Source of the DNA: Bordetella parapertussis
GTDB taxonomy: Bacteria > Pseudomonadota > Gammaproteobacteria > Burkholderiales > Burkholderiaceae_B
DNA: 64,000 bases
NCBI GenBank assembly: GCA_945895265.1
Contig: CAMDEF010000016.1
Coordinates: 1 to 64,000 of the forward strand
Direction of reading: 5' to 3'
Part shown: positions 1 through 5,304 of the stretch, one piece after another
Layout: each line of letters starts with the position of its first letter
How positions within the stretch are numbered: position 1 is the stretch's first letter
The notes under the pieces: generated by a model
Seen by the model: the letters and a program-made list of their open reading frames with translations, nothing else
The model's database searches: none
What the model was told of the DNA's origin: nothing
Translations under genes and position numbers: made by a program

Positions 1-83
1 CCGGAAAACTACCAGAGATTATTTATTTGGCAGAGGCAGAAGAAATGCCGAACGCAACGCTAGGCGCAAATAGAAAACCGTAA
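1..83 (+). CDS. C-terminal end of an unidentified protein, cut by the left window edge
   Basis: Frame 3 is open from the window edge to a TAA at 81-83 and gives 26 residues ending in LGANRKP. The other two forward frames give arginine-rich, non-protein-like translations, so this frame is the best candidate for a real gene end. The pattern of a proline, a hydrophobic run, then MPNAT, a glycine and a lysine faintly recalls the C-terminal tail of AMP-forming acyl ligases, but 26 residues are too few to assign it. If real, it lies about 60 bases upstream of the HIT gene on the same strand and could be in one transcript with it. Confidence 0.35.
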   Translation, partial: GKLPEIIYLAEAEEMPNATLGANRKP

Positions 84-144
84 GGTCACCGAACCTAGAA
101 TAAGATCTAGCCCTTGTCTAACGTTAAAATTTAGGAATCGCGTT

Positions 145-600
145 TTGGAAACACTTTACTATTGCGTGTTGTTTCTTTTGCTTGGAGTGCTAGTCGGCGA
201 ATTAGCAACGCCTATCAAAGCAATTGGGTTCAGAATCCGTGAGCATAGGTTTTATACTCATCGAGATCAGGCGATAAAAAAACCAAGCCCTTTTATAGAA
301 AATCTCGAGGGCGGATATGTCAATGAGTCTGCACGCGCTGCTGTGATTCGTGATAAAAAACCTCGCGCACCGATTCATTTTCTAGTGATACCAAAAGAAA
401 GAATCATCTCTATCTTAGAGGCCCCAGAAGACTTAGTGGCAGAAATGATTCAATTGGCAAAGGAAACAGCCATCCAGCACGGGATTGCTGAGTCGGGGTT
501 TCGCTTGGTCATCAATACCAATCCTCAAGGACTTCAAACGGTATATCACCTTCATATCCATCTTCTTGGCGGCCGGCAGTTACGAGTGCCCTTTTGGTGA
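145..600 (+). CDS. Divergent HIT-family (histidine triad) protein with hydrophobic N-terminus
   Basis: HIT proteins hydrolyse nucleoside phosphoramidates and related nucleotidyl bonds. The C-terminus carries the triad HLHIHLLGG at about residues 135-143, preceded by the usual strand FLVIPKERI near residue 80. The N-terminal zinc cysteines of HinT (CxxC) are absent, and in their place is an unusual 85-residue extension with a hydrophobic stretch at about residues 5-20 that could anchor it in the membrane. The start is a TTG with AGGA about nine bases upstream; an internal start is possible and would remove the hydrophobic part. It overlaps or abuts the HAD gene, suggesting one operon. A normal hinT exists separately at 12368-12736, so this copy is not the housekeeping one. 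Confidence 0.75.
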   Translation: METLYYCVLFLLLGVLVGELATPIKAIGFRIREHRFYTHRDQAIKKPSPFIENLEGGYVNESARAAVIRDKKPRAPIHFLVIPKERIISILEAPEDLVAEMIQLAKETAIQHGIAESGFRLVINTNPQGLQTVYHLHIHLLGGRQLRVPFW

Positions 601-617
601 GGCAGATCGATCACGCC

Positions 618-1253
618 ATGCATTCAAAAATTTCTACGATCCTATTTGATGCCGATGGAGTGCTGCAATATCCTGCGGGTGATTACGAGTTCGTGTTTCG
701 CAATCTTCTTGGTTCGCGAGCAAACGAGGCAGAGCAGTTTTTTACTGAGATGTTTCTGATCGAGCGTGCATCACTAGATGGCAAAGGAGACTTTCAAGAA
801 GATCTGGTCGAGCTACTTGAGCGTTGGGATCTTTTGCAAGGTGTCGAGCAGGTGTTAACGCTATCGACACAGATCAAGCCCAGCGCAGCCATCCTGTCAA
901 CAATCAGTGCGTTGAGATCGCGCGGAGTTTTATGTTGCTTGGCAAGTAACCAACAGTCATATCGCGCACGTTTTATGTCTAAAAGTTTAGGGTACTCAAA
1001 CTGTTTTGATAAAGAGTTTTACTCTTGTGACTTAGGCTTCGTGAAACCTGATCCAAGATATTTCGAGTCGGTCCTTGCTGAACTGGGCAAACCGCCACAC
1101 ACGATACTGTTTATTGATGATCAAGAAGCCAACGTGGTTGCCGCGCGATCGGTAGGTTTACACGGCACAGTTTTTTCTGCAAGCCATGAAACAGGCGATC
1201 AAATATTAAGAGCGATCCTTTCTGATTACGAGATTTCAGTGCAAAGTGTTTAG
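618..1253 (+). CDS. HAD-superfamily hydrolase (subfamily IA-like phosphatase)
   Basis: All four HAD motifs are visible: FDADGV near the N-terminus with the nucleophilic aspartate, LASNQQ as motif II, the lysine of FVKPDP as motif III, and the acidic pair in FIDDQEAN as motif IV. A helical cap of about 80 residues follows motif I, as in phosphoglycolate phosphatase-like and epoxide-hydrolase-like HADs. The substrate cannot be told. ATG at 618 is used here; TTG 594 or GTG 597 would overlap the stop of the HIT gene and are also possible, which supports translational coupling. Its place between the HIT gene and a RiPP-like precursor suggests, as inference only, a role in that locus. Confidence 0.8.
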   Translation: MHSKISTILFDADGVLQYPAGDYEFVFRNLLGSRANEAEQFFTEMFLIERASLDGKGDFQEDLVELLERWDLLQGVEQVLTLSTQIKPSAAILSTISALRSRGVLCCLASNQQSYRARFMSKSLGYSNCFDKEFYSCDLGFVKPDPRYFESVLAELGKPPHTILFIDDQEANVVAARSVGLHGTVFSASHETGDQILRAILSDYEISVQSV

Positions 1254-1293
1254 GCACACTTAAGAACAGTACTCGCTAACACAATGTGAAGGT

Positions 1294-1322
1294 TTGCTAT
1301 GACACCAGACCTACGTTATAAA
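1294..1322 (+). promoter_or_regulatory. Sigma70-type promoter for precursor gene 1
   Basis: TTGCTA at 1294-1299 and TATAAA at 1317-1322 are separated by exactly 17 bases (4/6 and 5/6 matches to consensus). A start near 1330 would give a leader of about 40 bases before the ATG at 1369. It lies in the 115-base gap after the HAD gene, so precursor 1 probably has its own promoter. Confidence 0.55.
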
Positions 1323-1368
1323 ACAGCATGAATATTTGGCTACCTAAATTTCACACTTTGGATTCACG

Positions 1369-1521
1369 ATGAACAATGAACTCGATGAAGTTGTCGTACA
1401 GGATGTCTCTGATGAGGCGCTGGAGCTAGCGGCGGGCAGTGCGCAGGGAGGGCTTGGCTCTTTTATTAAGCGCGGATACACCTTTGGATGTTGGTGTTCA
1501 CGAGAAATCTCTCAGCAATGA
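1369..1521 (+). CDS. RiPP-like precursor peptide 1 (50 aa)
   Basis: This short ORF starts at ATG 1369 and ends at TGA 1519-1521. Residues 1-27 form an acidic leader containing VVVQDVSDEALELAAG followed by SAQG, which is nearly the same as the leader of the gene at 2736. The rest, from about residue 28, is a different sequence ending in FGCWCSREISQQ, with two cysteines flanking a tryptophan. An acidic amphipathic leader ending in a small-residue pair (here GS, GG in the paralogue) is typical of double-glycine bacteriocin and RiPP precursors. The stop is only five bases from the end of the convergent JmjC gene. No homology search could be run; the call rests on the leader match, leader-core architecture and neighbours. 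Confidence 0.7.
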   Translation: MNNELDEVVVQDVSDEALELAAGSAQGGLGSFIKRGYTFGCWCSREISQQ

Positions 1522-1526
1522 TCGGT

Positions 1527-2390
1527 CTATGTTTGTGCAGATTTTTTCGGGCGTTTCTCAGCAAAAAGAGTTTTTCCTAGAAAGGCCTTTAGGTAGGTTG
1601 GGAACATCTGCAAAGAGCCCCTTTCAGCCATAAGTTTAGGCGTCTCTAACCATATATTTAGAGAAATAATGGTGCTGTAACTCATCACTTGATGCCACCA
1701 GTACGGAGCAAGATACAAGATGCTACCTGGCTCCATCGTGACATCGTAAAACTTCACCTGGCGGGCTTTTGGAAAGCGTGTGAAATCTGGTTTGAGAGGA
1801 TTGAAATCTGTGACCCGCGGATAAGTCGAAAACGCTGAGCGAGGCGATAAGTTCGAAAAGCTACTAGGCTCGCTTAGCAGAAATCTTTTAGGGCCATACA
1901 GTTGAATAAAAAAATTATACTGAGGGTCAAAATGTAGGCCTGTGGTATTGCCACCAGGGCCATACCAAAGATCCCTCAGGCCTGGCCTATCCTTCGGCAA
2001 CAAGTTATCAAAATGAATGTCTGGCAGTAGCTCAGGAAAAAACTGAGCCACTGGCTGGCTGCCCATATATAACTTCCGTGCAGGGTTTGGATTATCAGCT
2101 TCAATTTCATTGACGTAATCACTAAAACTCATCTTAGTTTCGTCGTAGTATTCTTGAAACAGACCTGTCTTAGAGGTCATGACGTGGATGATTTTGGAAC
2201 CTATTTTTTGACGAAGAAACTCTGGGCTCCAGGTTGCAAGGCTTGGAAAGACTTCATACGCCTTGGTGATCAACAACGGCTTCTTGCCCGCTACACATCG
2301 AGTGAAAAGATCGTCGCCGCTGTCGACTAATTCTTTAAGACTGATCTGAGGTAGGGGCTCAGCATATAGATTCAAATCGCAATTATCCAT
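1527..2390 (-). CDS. JmjC/cupin_8-type Fe(II)/2-oxoglutarate-dependent oxygenase
   Basis: The 287-residue protein has the signature of FIH-like cupin_8 hydroxylases. There is an HxD iron motif at H153/D155 (GLHFDP), a likely 2-oxoglutarate-binding lysine at about K168 (YGPKRF), and the distal iron histidine in the WWHQVM motif at about H233, with an asparagine at 246 on the following strand. Known members hydroxylate protein or peptide side chains. It sits head-on against precursor 1 and lies between the two precursor genes, so modification of the precursor cores is a natural inference. The ATG at 2388-2390 has only a weak AAGAAG upstream. No other modification enzyme of a known RiPP class is visible inside the window. 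Confidence 0.82.
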   Translation of the reverse strand: MDNCDLNLYAEPLPQISLKELVDSGDDLFTRCVAGKKPLLITKAYEVFPSLATWSPEFLRQKIGSKIIHVMTSKTGLFQEYYDETKMSFSDYVNEIEADNPNPARKLYMGSQPVAQFFPELLPDIHFDNLLPKDRPGLRDLWYGPGGNTTGLHFDPQYNFFIQLYGPKRFLLSEPSSFSNLSPRSAFSTYPRVTDFNPLKPDFTRFPKARQVKFYDVTMEPGSILYLAPYWWHQVMSYSTIISLNIWLETPKLMAERGSLQMFPTYLKAFLGKTLFAEKRPKKSAQT

Positions 2391-2400
2391 CTTCTTTTCT

Positions 2401-2592
2401 TTACAAAAAACGATTAATCACTTTTCTTCTGAAGATTGGCTTAAGAGCGAACCCGTCGCTGATCTTAACGTGCACGTGGCCACAAGCTCACTCTTGCCTT
2501 TACATCTAGCCGAGTATAGTGCAGCAGAAGTCGAGGGGCATGCCTGGTTGTCTGTAAAAGTCACGCAGTGGCCCGAGATTGAGACATATTAA
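2401..2592 (+). pseudogene. Possible coding remnant upstream of precursor 2
   Basis: One forward frame stays open across the gap between the JmjC gene and precursor 2 and ends at TAA 2590-2592. Its translation looks protein-like, including DLNVHVAT and EVEGHAWLSVKVTQWPE, and has no run of rare residues. It has no credible start codon or ribosome site, and upstream it runs antisense into the JmjC gene. I read it as the 3' end of a gene whose 5' part was lost; the product is not recognised. It could also be a chance open frame. Confidence 0.3.
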
Positions 2593-2735
2593 GAGCTTTG
2601 AGTAAGCTACCAAACGCTACAGACTGAGCTCGGGCTAGGATTCGCTGAGTTAGATTCGCAATATTTCGGGTCTATACTTTGCTGATTGGCAACCCAAATA
2701 ATACTGTGCGCGGGCACACAACCCAGGAGTCTGCT

Positions 2736-2930
2736 GTGAACACTGAGCTTGAGCAAGTTGTCGTGCAAGAGGTCTCTGATGAGGCGCTAGAGTTGGCTGC
2801 GGGAGGCGCGCAAGGATCTGGTGAACCGCCAGAACCGCCCCGCAGTTTTGGGGCAGGCTGGGCGGCGGGTCTTCAGACGTATGCAAGCCAGCCTTGGCAG
2901 TATCTTCATTGTCTGCGTCATTCTTGTTAG
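2736..2930 (+). CDS. RiPP-like precursor peptide 2 (64 aa)
   Basis: Translation from GTG 2736 is favoured by a strong AGGAG at 2725-2729, six bases upstream. An in-frame TTG at 2679 would add 19 residues with no homologous counterpart in precursor 1. The leader (residues 1-27) includes VVVQEVSDEALELAAGGAQG, about 80% identical to precursor 1 in protein and DNA. The putative core, from about residue 25, is different: proline- and glycine-rich (EPPEPP), then aromatic, ending in HCLRHSC. Leader conservation with core divergence is the hallmark of paralogous RiPP precursors. A possible -10 element, TATACT, lies at 2673-2678 without a good -35. Confidence 0.68.
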   Translation: MNTELEQVVVQEVSDEALELAAGGAQGSGEPPEPPRSFGAGWAAGLQTYASQPWQYLHCLRHSC

Positions 2931-3035
2931 CCCCAACTGCTAGGTCACTGATGTTTCGGTGAGCTTGAAGTCTAACGGGTATTGGGAAGGTGCTGAAGAC
3001 GGTAATGGGTGGTTCCGACAGACACCGACGGCCGC

Positions 3036-3075
3036 AAAAACAAAAGGCCTCAGAGCATTTACGCTTAGAGGCCTT
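3036..3075 (-). terminator. Rho-independent terminator of tRNA-Thr
   Basis: On the minus strand, AAGGCCTC and GAGGCCTT form an 8-bp perfect outer stem (3068-3075 with 3044-3051), with further pairing inside. A T-rich run follows, seen as A5-C-A4 on the plus strand at 3036-3045. It starts about ten bases beyond the tRNA 3' end. Confidence 0.8.
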
Positions 3076-3084
3076 GGCTGGAAC

Positions 3085-3160
3085 TGGTGCCGGAGAAAGG
3101 AATCGAACCCTCGACCTTCTCATTACAAGTGAGCTGCTCTACCAACTGAGCTACTCCGGC
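3085..3160 (-). tRNA. tRNA-Thr (anticodon TGT)
   Basis: Read on the minus strand, the 76 bases start GCCGGAG and end CTCCGGC-A-CCA, a perfect 7-bp acceptor stem with encoded CCA. The D-loop AGTTGGTAGAG and T-loop GGTTCGATTCC are canonical, and the anticodon arm CTCACTTGTAATGAG gives anticodon TGT. It marks the border between the A/T-richer accessory stretch on its 3' side and core genes on its 5' side. Confidence 0.95.
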
Positions 3161-3207
3161 AATTTACTGCTGGCTAGTGTTAGCAAAAACTAACAACAGA
3201 GCGCCGA

Positions 3208-3213
3208 ATTATA
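3208..3213 (-). promoter_or_regulatory. -10 element of the tRNA-Thr promoter
   Basis: A perfect TATAAT on the minus strand lies about 48 bases upstream of the tRNA 5' end and is followed by a G/C-rich discriminator (TCGGCGC), as usual for stable-RNA promoters under stringent control. I see no convincing -35 at the right distance. Confidence 0.45.
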
Positions 3214-3251
3214 AATGAATTATGGCAAACGTTTTTTGTTTACAGATATCG

Positions 3252-3716
3252 CTACTTAACAATCGTGAGTGTGGGCCGTTTTGGGTCGGTGGCCGTGGCG
3301 CTGGGTGTAGCTGAAGGAGACATAGTTTCAGGCGCTTGTGCCTGAGCACCGCCTGCAAAACCAGCCGTCGAGGAGTTAGTCGCTGGTGCGTTGTCAGTGC
3401 TAGGCTCTTCAACCTCAAAGCCCATGCCGGCGCCGGTTTCGCGCGCATAGATTGCCGTCACCGCACCAACAGGGACGTAGAGGTTCTCAGTCACACCGTT
3501 AAAGCGTGCCTGAAACTCGATGCTGTCGTTGCCTAAGACCAGACTCTTGGTTGCCATCATGCCAATATTGAGCGTGATCTGACCATCTCGGATATGGGCG
3601 GGTGGCACCATCGTATTTTGATCAACACGCACAACGATGTGAGGCGTGTACCCGTTATCAGTACACCATTCGTGCAGTGCACGAATCATGTACGGTTTGG
3701 TAGAGGTTTCGGCCAT
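3252..3716 (-). CDS. sspB: ClpXP protease specificity-enhancing factor SspB
   Basis: SspB tethers ssrA-tagged and some other substrates to the ClpX unfoldase. The N-terminal two thirds (about residues 5-115) match the SspB fold: KPYMIRALHEWCTDNG, then PHIVVRVD, LNIGMMATKSL and the peptide-groove segment IEFQARFNG. A low-complexity Ser/Ala/Pro linker follows, ending in the short tail PTLTIVK, which corresponds to the ClpX-binding tail of the family. It lies 11 bases after sspA and is surely cotranscribed with it, as in most beta- and gammaproteobacteria. Confidence 0.95.
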   Translation of the reverse strand: MAETSTKPYMIRALHEWCTDNGYTPHIVVRVDQNTMVPPAHIRDGQITLNIGMMATKSLVLGNDSIEFQARFNGVTENLYVPVGAVTAIYARETGAGMGFEVEEPSTDNAPATNSSTAGFAGGAQAQAPETMSPSATPSATATDPKRPTLTIVK

Positions 3717-3727
3717 TGCGGTGCCGA

Positions 3728-4339
3728 TTAACGACGCATCACTTTTTCTGACGGCGTCAGCGCCTCAATATACGCTGGGCGTGAAAAAATACGCTCGCCA
3801 TACTTTTGAATCGGGGCTGCTGTTTTTGGTAATTCGATACCGTAGTGATCCAGACGCCAGAGCAAAGGTGCCATAGCAACGTCAAGCATCGAGAACTCTT
3901 CGCCGAGCATGTACTTGTTTTTAAGAAGTAAAGGCGCAAGTTGCGACAAACGATCGCGTACCGCTGCGCGTGCGACGTTCATACGTTTTTCATCAGCGCG
4001 TACAGCGCGGTCTTCGAGTGCCGCGACATGAATAAACAACTCTTTTTCAAAGTTGTACAAAAATAAACGTGTACGCGCACGCATGACTGGATCAGCAGGC
4101 ATCAATTGCGGATGAGGAAAGCGTTCGTCAATATATTCGTTGATGATGTTTGACTCATACAGGATCAAATCACGTTCAACCAAGATTGGCACCTGTCCGA
4201 AGGGATTCATCACGGCAATATCTTCAGGCTTGTTGAATAAGTCGATATCGCGGATTTCGAAATCCATGCCTTTTTCAAACAACACAAAGCGGCAGCGATG
4301 TGAAAAGGGGCAGGTGGTACCGGAGTAGAGGACCATCAT
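3728..4339 (-). CDS. sspA: Stringent starvation protein A (GST-fold RNA polymerase-associated protein)
   Basis: The 203-residue protein has an N-terminal thioredoxin-like GST domain (TTCPFSHRCRFVLFEKG, then the cis-proline segment GQVPILVERD and YESNIINEYIDERFP) and an all-helical C-terminal domain. SspA of this family binds RNA polymerase rather than glutathione and supports transcription under stress. It is first of an sspA-sspB pair. Two ATG codons in a row begin the ORF at 4339 and 4336; either could be used. Confidence 0.95.
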   Translation of the reverse strand: MMVLYSGTTCPFSHRCRFVLFEKGMDFEIRDIDLFNKPEDIAVMNPFGQVPILVERDLILYESNIINEYIDERFPHPQLMPADPVMRARTRLFLYNFEKELFIHVAALEDRAVRADEKRMNVARAAVRDRLSQLAPLLLKNKYMLGEEFSMLDVAMAPLLWRLDHYGIELPKTAAPIQKYGERIFSRPAYIEALTPSEKVMRR

Positions 4340-4369
4340 ATTGGATTTCCGTCCTAAAAATGACTACAG

Positions 4370-4412
4370 ATAAAAACGAAAGGCCAGCGTCTACCTTCAG
4401 CAGACGCTGGCC
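4370..4412 (-). terminator. Rho-independent terminator after petC
   Basis: On the minus strand an 11-bp perfect stem, GGCCAGCGTCT with AGACGCTGGCC (4402-4412 with 4382-4392), encloses a 9-base loop and is followed by TTTCGTTTTTA. It closes the petABC transcript 12 bases after the petC stop and separates it from sspA. Confidence 0.92.
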
Positions 4413-4424
4413 CTGAAATAAACG

Positions 4425-5285
4425 CTACTTGACGTGCTTCCAGAACGAGGCGTTCAGGCGCCACGCGACGACAAAAAACAGACCCAAGAACAACAAGACC
4501 CACACCCCAATTTGCTTGCGCTTTTGTTGGATAGGTTCAGACATCCAGGTCAAGAAAGCTGTGAGGTCGGCAATGTCGTTGTCGTAGGCAGACGTACGCG
4601 AGGTGTCAAGGCTCTTGAACTTATGCTCGGTACTCGCTGCACCACGATAATTTGAGAGCGCCTCGGTTTTGCTCGTGACGTAACCCAGTGAGTCATACGT
4701 CGTTGTGACGCGCTCCCAGGTTGCAGGGCCTTTGCCTCCGGGTGCTGGGTGCTCGTGAGTCACGATGGTGGTGAGTTCACGTGGTCCTTGACGCTCGTAG
4801 AGTACATGGGGCATGGCTGAGGCGGGAAACGCAAGGTTATCCCAACCCGTTGGTTTGCTTGTATCGCGATAATACGTGCGCAAGTACGTGTAAATGTAGT
4901 CCGAGCCCGTTGGACCCGCATTGACTGATTTTGCCCGCGCCATGACAGAGAGGTCGGGTGGCATCACACCAAACCAGCGCTTGCCATCTTTTACACCCAC
5001 TGACCCCATCATCAGATCACCGACTTTTTCGCCTGTAAATAACAGGCTGGTGCGGATTTGTTCATCGGTCAGGCCGATATCGTTGAGTTTGTTATAGCGC
5101 ATGGATGCAGCGCTATGGCAGTTTAGGCAATAGTTAACAAACAGCTTGGCACCGTTTTGCAGCGACGTGAGTTCGTTGATGCGATTAGGTGCGCGATCTA
5201 AGGGAAACTCGCCGCCCGCAGCACTGGCAGCGTTGCAGGTGATCAGCAGGGCAAGAGCACAAAGCAGCTTCTTGATCATGGTCAT
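4425..5285 (-). CDS. petC: Cytochrome c1 of the bc1 complex
   Basis: This is the haem-c subunit that carries electrons from the Rieske protein to soluble cytochrome c. A cleavable signal peptide (KKLLCALALLITCNAASAA) precedes the haem site NYCLNCH. A single C-terminal membrane anchor (VWVLLFLGLFFVVAWRL) leaves the haem domain in the periplasm, and the axial methionine is probably in the SAMPHVLYE region. Its 286 residues suit the family. It is third in the petA-petB-petC operon, 19 bases after petB. A second in-frame ATG two codons in could be the true start. Confidence 0.96.
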   Translation of the reverse strand: MTMIKKLLCALALLITCNAASAAGGEFPLDRAPNRINELTSLQNGAKLFVNYCLNCHSAASMRYNKLNDIGLTDEQIRTSLLFTGEKVGDLMMGSVGVKDGKRWFGVMPPDLSVMARAKSVNAGPTGSDYIYTYLRTYYRDTSKPTGWDNLAFPASAMPHVLYERQGPRELTTIVTHEHPAPGGKGPATWERVTTTYDSLGYVTSKTEALSNYRGAASTEHKFKSLDTSRTSAYDNDIADLTAFLTWMSEPIQQKRKQIGVWVLLFLGLFFVVAWRLNASFWKHVK

Positions 5286-5304
5286 TCCGTAAATTAGGTT
5301 AGGC

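Noticed and set aside
1439..1633. 64-codon plus-strand ORF overlapping precursor 1
   Set aside because: It uses another frame through the precursor core and then runs antisense into the JmjC gene; no ribosome site and no family resemblance.
2650..3123. 157-codon minus-strand ORF with an Arg-rich start (RRSRVRFLSPAP)
   Set aside because: Its first residues are a translation of the tRNA-Thr gene, a common artefact. The rest is antisense to precursor 2 and has no protein character.
2990..3193. Plus-strand ORF containing GERNRTLDLL
   Set aside because: This is the antisense translation of the same tRNA and its terminator.
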